This document shows positions 7,996-16,132 of a stretch of DNA of 61,741 nucleotides, in pieces. Numbering within the stretch: the stretch's first letter is position 1; each line of letters starts with the position of its first letter. Source of the stretch: Flavobacterium collinsii (GTDB taxonomy: Bacteria; Bacteroidota; Bacteroidia; Flavobacteriales; Flavobacteriaceae); contig NZ_CADCST010000097.1 of the NCBI RefSeq assembly GCF_902804485.1, positions 1-61,741 on the forward strand. Direction: 5' to 3'. Position numbers and translations under genes: made by a program. Under the pieces are notes generated by a model. The model was not told where the DNA came from and made no database searches. It saw nothing but the letters and a program-made list of their open reading frames with translations.

Positions 7996-9507
7996 ATGAG
8001 AAAAAAATTCTTCATCTATGGATTCTTATTGTTTCTAATTGTTTTAGCAATTTATCTTTACACGAAACGAGGTTTTTTACTGGTGATTATTCTACCCATA
8101 TTATTAGTGGTAGGTATCTACAACGCTACTCAAAAAAAACATGCAATTTTAAGAAACTTTCCGGTTTTGGGCTATTTCAGATATTTATTTGAAATGATTG
8201 CTCCCGAAATCCAACAGTATTTTATTGAACGATCAACCGATGGAAAACCATTCTCCAGAAACCAGCGCTCTATGGTTTATCAAAGGGCTAAAAACATCGA
8301 TTCAAACACGCCTTTCGGAACGCAGCAAAATCTGAATCATGACAGTTACGAAGGAATAAAACACTCCATCTTTCCCGCAAAAGTTAACGAGGAATTGCCT
8401 CGTGTACTGGTGGGCGGAAAAGACTGCAAACAACCTTATCTGGCCTCACTATTTAATGTTTCGGCAATGAGTTTCGGTTCGCTAAGTGAAAATGCCGTTC
8501 GTGCCATAAATATTGGTGCTCAAAAAGGAAATTTCTACCAGAATACCGGAGAAGGTGGTTTAACCGAATTTCATCTTGCGGGTGGCGGCGATATCACCTG
8601 GCAAATTGGTACCGGTTATTTTGGCTGTAGAGATGATGAAGGTAATTTTGATCCTGAAAAATTCTCAGAGAAAGCCAATCTTCCAAATGTAAAAATGATC
8701 GAAATTAAACTTTCTCAAGGAGCAAAACCTGGCCATGGCGGAGTACTTCCTGCCAAAAAAAATACAGAACAAATTGCCAAAATAAGAGGTGTTAAGCCAC
8801 ATACAATGATCCTTTCTCCTCCCGGACATCATGCTTTTTCAGACAGCAAAGGGCTTATTCATTTTATTGCACAATTACGTGAATTGTCAAATGGAAAACC
8901 TATTGGTTTTAAATTATGTATTGGAAATACAGCTGAATTTGAAGCCATTTGCCACGAAATGATCGCAGAAAATATTTTTCCTGATTTTATTACAGTTGAT
9001 GGTGCCGAAGGTGGTACGGGGGCTGCTCCGCTAGAATTTGCCGATGGTGTAGGAATGCCGTTTGAACCTGCACTAATATTCGTGAACAAAACATTAATTG
9101 GTTTAAATATTCGTGACAAGATTCGTATTATCGGAAGCGGAAAGATCATTTCCGGCTACTCCATTCTACATGCCGTAGCCCTGGGAGCAGATATGTGCAA
9201 CAGCGCACGTGGTTTTATGTTCTCATTAGGCTGTATCCAGGCATTGCGCTGCCATAATAACGAATGCCCAACCGGAGTAGCAACTCAAAACAAAATGCTG
9301 ATGAAAGGTTTAGTTGTAACCGACAAATCCGATCGTGTGTATCATTTTCATAAAAATACATTACACTCTGCCAATGAACTTTTAGCTGCCGCAGGTAAAA
9401 AAAGTTTTAGCGAGGTCGATATCAATATTTTCATGCGTGGTGATGAATTTGGCAATTTATCCGATAATTACTTCCCGGATAACCTAACCAATGTAACAAA
9501 ACATTAA
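7996..9507 (+). CDS. FMN-binding glutamate synthase-like membrane-anchored protein
   Basis: The 503-residue protein has two N-terminal hydrophobic segments (residues 5-45), then a GltS FMN/Fe-S domain like the central part of glutamate synthase. Family motifs are visible: MSFGSLSENAVRAIN, NTGEGGLTEFH, QGAKPGHGGVLPAKK, DGAEGGTGAAP, and the cysteine cluster GCIQALRCHNNECPTGVATQ that binds the Fe-S cluster. It lacks the glutaminase domain and the GltD partner, so the physiological reaction is not known; glutamate synthase activity should not be assumed. It follows the NYN gene by 33 bases and ends at a clear terminator. Confidence 0.85.
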   Translation: MRKKFFIYGFLLFLIVLAIYLYTKRGFLLVIILPILLVVGIYNATQKKHAILRNFPVLGYFRYLFEMIAPEIQQYFIERSTDGKPFSRNQRSMVYQRAKNIDSNTPFGTQQNLNHDSYEGIKHSIFPAKVNEELPRVLVGGKDCKQPYLASLFNVSAMSFGSLSENAVRAINIGAQKGNFYQNTGEGGLTEFHLAGGGDITWQIGTGYFGCRDDEGNFDPEKFSEKANLPNVKMIEIKLSQGAKPGHGGVLPAKKNTEQIAKIRGVKPHTMILSPPGHHAFSDSKGLIHFIAQLRELSNGKPIGFKLCIGNTAEFEAICHEMIAENIFPDFITVDGAEGGTGAAPLEFADGVGMPFEPALIFVNKTLIGLNIRDKIRIIGSGKIISGYSILHAVALGADMCNSARGFMFSLGCIQALRCHNNECPTGVATQNKMLMKGLVVTDKSDRVYHFHKNTLHSANELLAAAGKKSFSEVDINIFMRGDEFGNLSDNYFPDNLTNVTKH

Positions 9508-9516
9508 AACAACAAA

Positions 9517-9553
9517 AAGCCTCTTTACAACTTTGCAAAGAGGCTTCCTTTTT
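9517..9553 (+). terminator. Rho-independent terminator after the GltS-like gene
   Basis: AAGCCTCTTT pairs with AAAGAGGCTT across a 10-base loop, followed by TCCTTTTT. It lies between convergent genes and could serve both strands. Confidence 0.85.
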
Positions 9554-9594
9554 AAATGTTATCTTTAGATTCGATCTCTAATTGAAAATATAAA

Positions 9595-10002
9595 TTAATT
9601 CTGTATCAATTTAGTCATAACTTCTTTGTTTACGATCTCTTTTGCCAGAACAGTATTATCGTTTGCTAAAAAGTAAACATGAAACTGCACACCTTCTTCA
9701 ACCAGTTCTTTAAAAATTTGATCTTTACCAATCAGTTCTTTCAACAGTTGAGGAAATTTCTCCTGAGCTTCTTGCTTATTAGGTTCAGTTTCCGGCAAAT
9801 CCGTTTCAAATCGCAATTCAATTTTATTGTCGTTTATATACCCTCTGGCGGTTGTGAGTGTAACATTTTCGCTTTTAAAATTTGCTGCGGTCGCATTGTA
9901 CGAAGCAACATATTCCTGAAGTTTTTGTTTCGTGTTTTTACAGCTTATCAAAAGCAAAACCAAACTTACAGCAAATAAAACCCTACTTATTCTTCTGATC
10001 AT
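9595..10002 (-). CDS. Hypothetical lipoprotein
   Basis: The 135-residue product has a signal peptide with lipobox VLLLISC (Cys21), so it is probably an outer or periplasmic membrane lipoprotein. The mature part is an alpha/beta domain rich in charged residues with no motif I recognise. It stands alone on the minus strand, convergent to the GltS-like gene. Confidence 0.65.
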   Translation of the reverse strand: MIRRISRVLFAVSLVLLLISCKNTKQKLQEYVASYNATAANFKSENVTLTTARGYINDNKIELRFETDLPETEPNKQEAQEKFPQLLKELIGKDQIFKELVEEGVQFHVYFLANDNTVLAKEIVNKEVMTKLIQN

Positions 10003-10029
10003 AATTTATAGTTTTTAATTTTTAATTTT

Positions 10030-10212
10030 TTAAAGTCTCAGCAACTCTTCCAAATAGTAATAACTGGCATAATTGATGGAGCAATCAATTTCACTCCCAC
10101 CTTGTTTGTGATCGGTGGAATGAAGCAGAAAAACCGAATTCATAAAGCCGCTTTGGTACTGTTCTGAAAGTGAAACGGTCCTCTTTTTAGATTTCACACA
10201 ACACTCATACAA
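10030..10212 (-). pseudogene. C-terminal remnant of a GH88 unsaturated glucuronyl hydrolase
   Basis: The 60-codon open frame ends with HSTDHKQGGSEIDCSINYA then SYYYLEELLR. This is very like the C-terminus of GH88/GH105-type unsaturated glucuronyl hydrolases, where a segment of the form HSTG-x-SEIDVPLIYADYYFLEALLR closes the alpha/alpha barrel. Everything upstream (active-site Asp residues and more than 300 residues) is missing, and the frame begins with unrelated residues. I read it as a decayed fragment, not a working gene. There are no matching pieces in the flanking 300 bases that I could see. Confidence 0.55.
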
Positions 10213-10280
10213 CTCTTTTTTAAAAGACCTTTATATAATCGATAAATGTATAAAATAAGTAGAACCCATCCGAATATTTG

Positions 10281-10288
10281 TACTTTTG
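10281..10288 (+). promoter_or_regulatory. Putative -7 element for DUF2809-rdgB
   Basis: TACTTTTG matches TAnnTTTG and stands about 40 bases before the TTG start of the next gene. No good -33 TTTG is seen at the proper spacing. Confidence 0.4.
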
Positions 10289-10328
10289 TTTACCTAATAT
10301 AGATAGATACTAACATCTACAATTAAAA

Positions 10329-10709
10329 TTGCAATTGAAAAATAGCCGCATTTATTATTTCATTTTCCTAATAGGAGTCATCTTTCTAGGCCTCTTTTCG
10401 AGAAAAATCCCTCAAATTCCGCTATGGCTTGGTGATTTCCTTTATGCTATAATGATCTATCTTTTAATTCGAATGGTGTTTATTTACAAAAAAGCATTCC
10501 AAATTATGATCATATCTTTAGCTATTTGTTACACTATAGAATTTCTTCAACTTTATCAGGGAAACTGGATGATTGAACTTAGAAAAACTCTTTTTGGAAG
10601 ATATGTTCTCGGACAAGAATTTATATGGACCGATCTTGTTTCTTATACTTTTGGCATTATCACTATCTTTAGTATTGAAAAAAATCACCTTAAACCTAAA
10701 TATTTATGA
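10329..10709 (+). CDS. DUF2809 family membrane protein
   Basis: The 126-residue protein has about four membrane helices and the DUF2809 pattern (LGDFLYAIMIYLLIRM, then ICYTIEFLQLYQ and a conserved LGQEFIWTDLVSYTFG segment). Its function is unknown. There is no in-frame ATG near the N-terminus, so it starts at TTG, either 10329 or 10335. Its stop overlaps the ATG of rdgB by 4 bases (ATGA), which indicates translational coupling. Confidence 0.75.
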   Translation: MQLKNSRIYYFIFLIGVIFLGLFSRKIPQIPLWLGDFLYAIMIYLLIRMVFIYKKAFQIMIISLAICYTIEFLQLYQGNWMIELRKTLFGRYVLGQEFIWTDLVSYTFGIITIFSIEKNHLKPKYL

Positions 10710-11284
10710 AACTCGTTTTCGCATCAAACAATTCAAATAAAATCAAGGAAATTCAGAGTATTCTTAAAGGATCTATACAATTATTAAGTCTTTCAGATAT
10801 TGGCTGTTTTGAAGAAATAGAAGAAACGGAAGATACGATTGAAGGAAATGCAATTTTGAAGGCCAATTACGTAACAGAAAAATACGGATACGATTGTTTT
10901 GCAGACGATTCAGGTCTGGAAGTTACCGCATTAAATGGCGAACCCGGTGTGTATTCGGCCCGATATGCAGGCAAACAGCGCAATGCCGATAACAATATGA
11001 ATAAGCTTTTAGATGCCTTAAAAGATAAGTCAGACCGCAGCGCCCAGTTCAAGACCGTTATTGCCTTAAACTTAAAAGGAGAACAACATTTGTTTACCGG
11101 AATCGTAAAAGGGAATATCACTTTGAAAAAAACCGGAGATCAGGGTTTTGGATACGATCCTATTTTTCAGCCTGAAAATTATACACAAACATTTGCCGAA
11201 TTACCATTGGAAACCAAAAATAAAATAGGGCATCGTGGAAAAGCAACCCAGCAACTAATTGATTTTCTGAATTCAACCAAATAA
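10706..11284 (+). CDS. rdgB: Non-canonical purine NTP pyrophosphatase (RdgB/HAM1)
   Basis: The 192-residue protein hydrolyses ITP, dITP and XTP to monophosphates and keeps deaminated purines out of DNA and RNA. Diagnostic motifs are FASNNSNKIKEI at the N-terminus (substrate phosphate binding), FADDSGLEV (metal-binding acidic residues), GEPGVYSARYAG, and the C-terminal GYDPIF and HRGKA blocks. The length is normal. It is co-translated with the upstream DUF2809 gene through a 4-base overlap. Confidence 0.95.
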   Translation: MKLVFASNNSNKIKEIQSILKGSIQLLSLSDIGCFEEIEETEDTIEGNAILKANYVTEKYGYDCFADDSGLEVTALNGEPGVYSARYAGKQRNADNNMNKLLDALKDKSDRSAQFKTVIALNLKGEQHLFTGIVKGNITLKKTGDQGFGYDPIFQPENYTQTFAELPLETKNKIGHRGKATQQLIDFLNSTK

Positions 11285-11459
11285 TTGTTTAAAATACAAC
11301 ATTTTAGAGTACAAAATTGATATTTCGTGACGTTTTTTTTTAGAGAATTCTTCAATTTTCGATAAAAATGATTTTACACTAAACATAACTTTTTGATAAT
11401 CAAATCATAACAAATACATAATTCTTAAAAGAGCATTAGTTTATCTGAATAATTAACAG

Positions 11460-11467
11460 TAATTTTG
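11460..11467 (+). promoter_or_regulatory. -7 element for the DEAD-box helicase
   Basis: TAATTTTG, followed by CACCC, is identical to the element before spt. It is 21 bases upstream of ATG 11489 and shows that the upstream TTG at 11465 cannot be the start, because it lies inside the promoter. Confidence 0.5.
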
Positions 11468-11488
11468 CACCCTATTTTAAATACACAT

Positions 11489-13402
11489 ATGAATAAATTT
11501 GAACAATTAGGATTGAATGAATCGTTACTGAAGGCGATTTTAGATCTAGGATTTGAAAATCCGTCAGAGGTACAGGAAAAGGCGATTCCCCTATTATTGG
11601 AAAAAGACACAGATATGGTTGCGTTGGCTCAGACAGGGACAGGGAAAACGGCAGCTTTCGGTTTTCCGCTAATTCAAAAGATTGATGCTGACAACAGAAA
11701 TACACAGGCATTAGTTTTATCGCCAACACGAGAACTTTGTTTACAGATTACCAACGAACTTAAAAACTACGCAAAATACGAGAAAGGTATTAATGTTGTA
11801 GCAGTTTACGGCGGGGCTAGTATTACAGAGCAAGCCAGGGAAATAAAAAGAGGAGCACAAATTATTGTGGCTACTCCAGGGAGAATGCAAGACATGATTA
11901 ACAGAGGATTGGTTAACATTAAAAACATAGATTACTGTGTACTTGATGAGGCTGACGAAATGTTAAACATGGGATTTTATGACGATATCTGCGCGATCTT
12001 ATCAGATACTCCAGATGAAAAAAGCACATGGTTGTTCTCTGCAACTATGCCACAAGAGGTTGCCAGAATTGCAAAACAATTTATGAGCGAACCTGTAGAA
12101 ATTACAGTTGGAACTAAAAATTCAGGTTCAGCAACGGTTTCTCACGAATTTTATTTAGTAAATGCACGTGACCGTTACGAAGCCTTAAAACGTTTAGCCG
12201 ATGCAAACCCGGATATTTTCTCTGTGGTTTTCTGTCGTACTAAAAGAGATACTCAGGCTGTAGCCGAAAAATTAATTGAAGATGGATACAGCGCTGCTGC
12301 ATTGCACGGAGATTTATCTCAGGCGCAACGTGATGGTGTAATGAAATCTTTCCGTGGAAGACAAATCCAGATGCTTGTTGCTACTGACGTTGCTGCACGT
12401 GGTATTGACGTTGATAACGTAACACACGTTGTAAACTACCAATTGCCAGATGAAATCGAAACCTATAACCACCGTTCAGGTCGTACTGGTAGAGCAGGAA
12501 AATTAGGAACTTCTATTGTAATTGTTACAAAAAGTGAGTTGCGTAAAATTTCTTCTATCGAGAGAATCATCAAACAAAAATTCGAAGAAAAATCTATCCC
12601 ATCTGGAATCGAAATCTGCGAAATTCAATTATTGCACTTAGCAAACAAAATTAAAGATACTGAAGTTGATCACGAAATTGACAACTATTTACCAGCGATC
12701 AACAATGTTCTTGAAGGTTTATCTAAAGAAGAATTGATTAAGAAAATGGTTTCAGTAGAATTTAACCGTTTCATTGCTTACTACAAAAAGAACAGAGATA
12801 TTTCTTCTCAATCTTCAGGAGAAAGACGTGAAAGAAACGATTCTGAACCAAGAGAATTCAACAACAACGGAGCAGTTCGTTATTTTGTAAACATCGGTTC
12901 AAGAGATAATTTCGACTGGATGTCTCTTAAAGATTACTTGAAAGAAACATTAGACTTAGGTCGTGATGACGTTTTCAAGGTAGATGTAAAAGAAGGTTTC
13001 TCTTTCTTTAACACAGATCCTGAGCATACTGATAAAGTAATGGAAGTATTAAACAACGTACAATTAGAAGGACGTCGTATTAATGTTGAAATTTCGAAAA
13101 ATGATGGTGGTGGAAGACGTGACCATAACGGACGCAGTGGTGGTGGACGTAGCTCTGGCGGACCAAGAAGAGAAGGAAGCTTTGCTCCAAGACGTGAAGG
13201 TTCAGGTGGTGGATTCAGAAGCGACAGAAACTCTGCTCCTAGAGAAGGTGGTTTCAGAAGCGACAGAAATTCATCTGCTCCAAGAAGAGAAGGTGGTTTT
13301 AGAAGCTCAGCTCCAAGAAACGAAGGTAGCTCAGACAGAGCACCAAGACGTTCTGAAAGCTTTGGTGATTCACCAAGACCAAGAAGACCAAGAAGAGATT
13401 AA
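11489..13402 (+). CDS. DEAD-box RNA helicase with DbpA-like domain and RGG-like tail
   Basis: The 637-residue protein contains the Q motif (FEQLGLNESLLKAI), Walker A AQTGTGKT, DEAD box VLDEADEM, SAT motif and HRSGRTGRAG, so it is an ATP-dependent RNA helicase. A DbpA-type RNA-binding domain follows (about residues 460-545), then a Gly/Arg/Ser-rich tail of about 95 residues with repeated SAPRREGGFR-type units. Tails of this sort bind RNA loosely and are typical of cold-shock DeaD/CsdA-like helicases in this phylum. I start it at ATG 11489. A strong terminator follows. Confidence 0.92.
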   Translation: MNKFEQLGLNESLLKAILDLGFENPSEVQEKAIPLLLEKDTDMVALAQTGTGKTAAFGFPLIQKIDADNRNTQALVLSPTRELCLQITNELKNYAKYEKGINVVAVYGGASITEQAREIKRGAQIIVATPGRMQDMINRGLVNIKNIDYCVLDEADEMLNMGFYDDICAILSDTPDEKSTWLFSATMPQEVARIAKQFMSEPVEITVGTKNSGSATVSHEFYLVNARDRYEALKRLADANPDIFSVVFCRTKRDTQAVAEKLIEDGYSAAALHGDLSQAQRDGVMKSFRGRQIQMLVATDVAARGIDVDNVTHVVNYQLPDEIETYNHRSGRTGRAGKLGTSIVIVTKSELRKISSIERIIKQKFEEKSIPSGIEICEIQLLHLANKIKDTEVDHEIDNYLPAINNVLEGLSKEELIKKMVSVEFNRFIAYYKKNRDISSQSSGERRERNDSEPREFNNNGAVRYFVNIGSRDNFDWMSLKDYLKETLDLGRDDVFKVDVKEGFSFFNTDPEHTDKVMEVLNNVQLEGRRINVEISKNDGGGRRDHNGRSGGGRSSGGPRREGSFAPRREGSGGGFRSDRNSAPREGGFRSDRNSSAPRREGGFRSSAPRNEGSSDRAPRRSESFGDSPRPRRPRRD

Positions 13403-13423
13403 TAATTTAATTTCATAAAATAT

Positions 13424-13465
13424 AAATCCCAAATTCCAATCATAATTGGAATTTGGGATTTTTTT
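13424..13465 (+). terminator. Rho-independent terminator after the helicase
   Basis: A 17-bp perfect stem (13424-13440 with 13445-13461), a 4-base CATA loop and a T run make a strong intrinsic terminator. Confidence 0.92.
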
Positions 13466-13609
13466 ATACCGAGAATCCTTCTCCTTACCTCTTTTTAGTT
13501 AAACACTAAAAGCAATCCTTTTTTGCATTGTTAATTTTCTTATAATTATATTCCAAGACTGCGAAATATTTAATCCTGATTTACTACTTTTAGTGCTTTA
13601 AATCAGGAT

Positions 13610-14383
13610 ATGAAATATTTCGCAGTTTTCTTTTTTACACTATTATCAGCCGTTGGTTTCGCACAAGACGCCGAGTCTACAGCACCACAAAGAGTTTCAG
13701 GTTATGTAATCAATGACAATACCAAACAACCTCTTCCTAACGTAAACATCATCAATACAAACAAAGTACGTGGCGCAAAGTCTGATGCCAAAGGGTATTT
13801 TGAAATTGATGTTCAGCTTAATGACACCATTCACTTCTCGATTTTAGGTTTTCAATCTCTAAGAATCAGGGTAACCAATGACTGGATTAAAAACAAAGTA
13901 ACCCGCATACAGCTTACCGAAAAAGCAATTGCACTGGAAGAAGTAATTATTACTCCTTTTAAACTAACCGGCTACCTTGAAGTAGATTCGAAATTAATTC
14001 CAACTAAAGAAAATTATCGTTACAGTATTTCAGGCCTAACACAAGGTTACGAAGCAGGCGAATACTCCCCAAATGCTTTTGGAAAAGTACTGGGCTCTAT
14101 TTTTAATCCCGCCGATATGCTTTACAATTTCTTTGGAAAAAACGGAAAAGAACTCAAGAAACTGAAAGAAATGCGAAAGGATGATACCGTTCGCAATCTG
14201 TTAGAATCAAAATACGATCGTGAAACAGTCTCCGTACTTTTAGGTGTCAGTAAAGACGAAATCCCTGAAATCCTGCAACGCTGCAACTATTCAGACTCCT
14301 TTATACAAACCGCAAATGATTTACAGATTATGGACGCTATTAGCGGATGTTACGAACAATATAAAGTACTCAAAAGGAATTAA
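13610..14383 (+). CDS. Secreted CarboxypepD_reg-like protein
   Basis: The 257-residue protein has a Sec signal peptide ending near FAQDAE, then a CarboxypepD_reg-like (PF13715-type) beta-sandwich at about residues 28-110 (RVSGYVINDNTKQPLPNVNI ... IHFSILGFQSLRIRV). The remaining 150 residues have no TonB barrel and no motif I recognise. Such stand-alone proteins occur often in Flavobacteriia; a role at the outer membrane is likely but the function is unknown. It has its own terminator. Confidence 0.75.
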   Translation: MKYFAVFFFTLLSAVGFAQDAESTAPQRVSGYVINDNTKQPLPNVNIINTNKVRGAKSDAKGYFEIDVQLNDTIHFSILGFQSLRIRVTNDWIKNKVTRIQLTEKAIALEEVIITPFKLTGYLEVDSKLIPTKENYRYSISGLTQGYEAGEYSPNAFGKVLGSIFNPADMLYNFFGKNGKELKKLKEMRKDDTVRNLLESKYDRETVSVLLGVSKDEIPEILQRCNYSDSFIQTANDLQIMDAISGCYEQYKVLKRN

Positions 14384-14400
14384 AAAACTACTCTTAACTC

Positions 14401-14434
14401 AAAATCCTCAATTTTTAAAATTGAGGATTTTTTT
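14401..14434 (+). terminator. Rho-independent terminator
   Basis: AAATCCTCAATTTT pairs with AATTGAGGATTT over a very short loop and runs into seven T residues. Confidence 0.85.
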
Positions 14435-14572
14435 ATTCTACAAGCTTATAACTTAATCTTTATTTAATACACTTTCTTCAAAAATTGAAGGTTTTGATTG
14501 TTTTTTTGAGTAAATTAGACATCTTACTACTCTTGAGAATTCCGTTTCCAAAAAAACAATACAACCAATACC

Positions 14573-15883
14573 ATGACAGATATTACTCAAAAAATCCTAA
14601 ATTTTATTGATCTTCAAAAAGGAGAAGAAAATAAAAAATCGGTAATCGAAAACATAACCAGTGCAGTATCATTTAGAGGATCCAACATCTGGATTCTTGC
14701 CTGCGCCATTATTATCGCTTCTGTAGGCTTAAATGTAAACTCTACAGCCGTAATTATAGGCGCCATGCTTATTTCGCCTTTAATGGGCCCTATTGTGGGT
14801 GCTGGTTTTGGTTTGGGAATGTATGATTTTGAGCTTCTGAAAAAATCAATGAAAAACCTGTTGATTGCAACAGTTGTGAGTTTAACTACCTCGGCCATTT
14901 ATTTTTATATTAGCCCATTCAAAGAAGCACAATCTGAGTTATTAGCAAGAACTTCTCCTAATATTTACGACATTCTAATCGCATTTTTTGGTGGTTTAGT
15001 AGGTGTAATTGCCGTTACCAGAGTCGAAAAAGGAAACCCGATTCCAGGCGTAGCTATTGCAACTGCCCTTATGCCGCCCCTTTGTACAGCCGGTTATGGA
15101 CTTGCACTTGGAAATTACACTTACTTTTTTGGTGCGCTTTATCTTTATACGATCAACTGTGTATTTATCTGCATTGCAACTTTTGTGATCGTAAAATTCT
15201 TAAACTATCCCGTTACAAAACAACTGGATTTGCAACAGCAAAAAAGAGTGAAATACGGCATTACACTACTCATTCTGCTATTAATTATACCGAGTATCTA
15301 TTTTGCCTATCAATTATATATCCAAAAAAGCTACACTTCCCGAACTGAAATTTTTATACAAAAAGAATTCCTAGATAAAGACTATCCTATTATTTATAAG
15401 AAAATCAAATACAATACTAACCCCAGAAGAATTGAACTGGCTTTTTTAGCCAAAAAATTTGATGACAATAAAATTATCAACCTTAATAAAAAACTGACTG
15501 GTTACGATTTGCCCAATACTAAATTAATTATCAGACAAGACACTGTTAATTTAAGAAAAGACATTATGAATCAAATCAACAACAATCAAAGTGTAGTCGA
15601 CCAAAAAGACATCTTAATCAACAATCTCCGAAGTCAATTAGAGCAATATCAATTTAACACTGCTCAGATCAATAACGAAGCTAAAATACTTTTTCCTGCA
15701 ATTAGTTCTTTAAAAATTGGAAATTACAATGTTCAGGAAGAACCCAATAAATCAAAAATAATCCCTGTAGTCCTTTTTCAAAGTAAGAAAAAAGTTGATT
15801 CAGAAACCAAACAAAAAATGAAATTGTGGCTAAAAGAAAGACTTACCAAGGACTCTGTTGAAGTATATCAGCAAAATAATTAA
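14573..15883 (+). CDS. DUF389 family membrane protein
   Basis: The 436-residue protein has the DUF389 (TIGR00341-like) core in its first half: helices with ASVGLNVNSTAVIIGAMLISP, LMGPIVGAGFGLGMYD and GVAIATALMPPLCTAGYGL. About six helices are followed by a long, charged C-terminal half that is predicted to be soluble and partly coiled. No transport substrate or reaction is established. The small basic gene at 15947 follows by 63 bases on the same strand. Confidence 0.85.
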   Translation: MTDITQKILNFIDLQKGEENKKSVIENITSAVSFRGSNIWILACAIIIASVGLNVNSTAVIIGAMLISPLMGPIVGAGFGLGMYDFELLKKSMKNLLIATVVSLTTSAIYFYISPFKEAQSELLARTSPNIYDILIAFFGGLVGVIAVTRVEKGNPIPGVAIATALMPPLCTAGYGLALGNYTYFFGALYLYTINCVFICIATFVIVKFLNYPVTKQLDLQQQKRVKYGITLLILLLIIPSIYFAYQLYIQKSYTSRTEIFIQKEFLDKDYPIIYKKIKYNTNPRRIELAFLAKKFDDNKIINLNKKLTGYDLPNTKLIIRQDTVNLRKDIMNQINNNQSVVDQKDILINNLRSQLEQYQFNTAQINNEAKILFPAISSLKIGNYNVQEEPNKSKIIPVVLFQSKKKVDSETKQKMKLWLKERLTKDSVEVYQQNN

Positions 15884-15946
15884 TAAGTAATAAAAATAGT
15901 TCTTACATTTATCAATATATCAATCAAATAACTAAAGTAAAAAATT

Positions 15947-16057
15947 ATGTCAAAAGGTCAGGATGCTAAGAAAACAGCAAAAAAAGAACCGTTAAAAACG
16001 GCTAAAGAGAAAAAAGAAGAAAAGAGAGAAAAGAAAAACGCTCCTAAGAGAGATTAA
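15947..16057 (+). CDS. Small lysine-rich protein, 36 residues
   Basis: An ATG at 15947 opens 36 codons ending in TAA at 16055-16057. The product starts MSKGQDAKKTAKKEPLKTAK and ends KNAPKRD. About 40% of residues are lysine, with Glu, Ala and Arg making most of the rest, and no hydrophobic core. It resembles small basic proteins that recur in Flavobacterium genomes and may bind nucleic acid or ribosomes; the function is unknown. Support is the clean ATG, AT-rich leader, coherent composition and a repeat hairpin downstream. Confidence 0.55.
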   Translation: MSKGQDAKKTAKKEPLKTAKEKKEEKREKKNAPKRD

Positions 16058-16067
16058 TTTTTAGTCA

Positions 16068-16128
16068 CAGTTTACAGTCTCAGTCTACAGTTCTTTAAAA
16101 CTGAATACTGAGACTGCGACTGAATACT
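16068..16128. repeat. CAGTCTCAG-family inverted repeat
   Basis: CAGTCTCAGTCTACAGTT faces an imperfect complement, AACTGAATACTGAGACTG, across a short AT spacer. Related CAGTCTCAGT sequence is found at 41791-41868 and 46545-46600, so this is a dispersed intergenic family. Here it lies between convergent genes and could terminate transcription. Confidence 0.6.
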
Positions 16129-16132
16129 AATA

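Noticed and set aside
7996..9507. True glutamate synthase large subunit
   Set aside because: Only the FMN/Fe-S domain is present, and the length is about one third of a full large subunit.
10329..10335. Choice between two TTG start codons for the DUF2809 gene
   Set aside because: Both are possible and no ribosome binding site or homology separates them, so I give the outer one and make no claim.
13083..13418. 111-codon plus-strand frame inside the helicase gene
   Set aside because: It overlaps the RGG-like tail in another frame. Its repeated residues are a by-product of the repetitive coding sequence.
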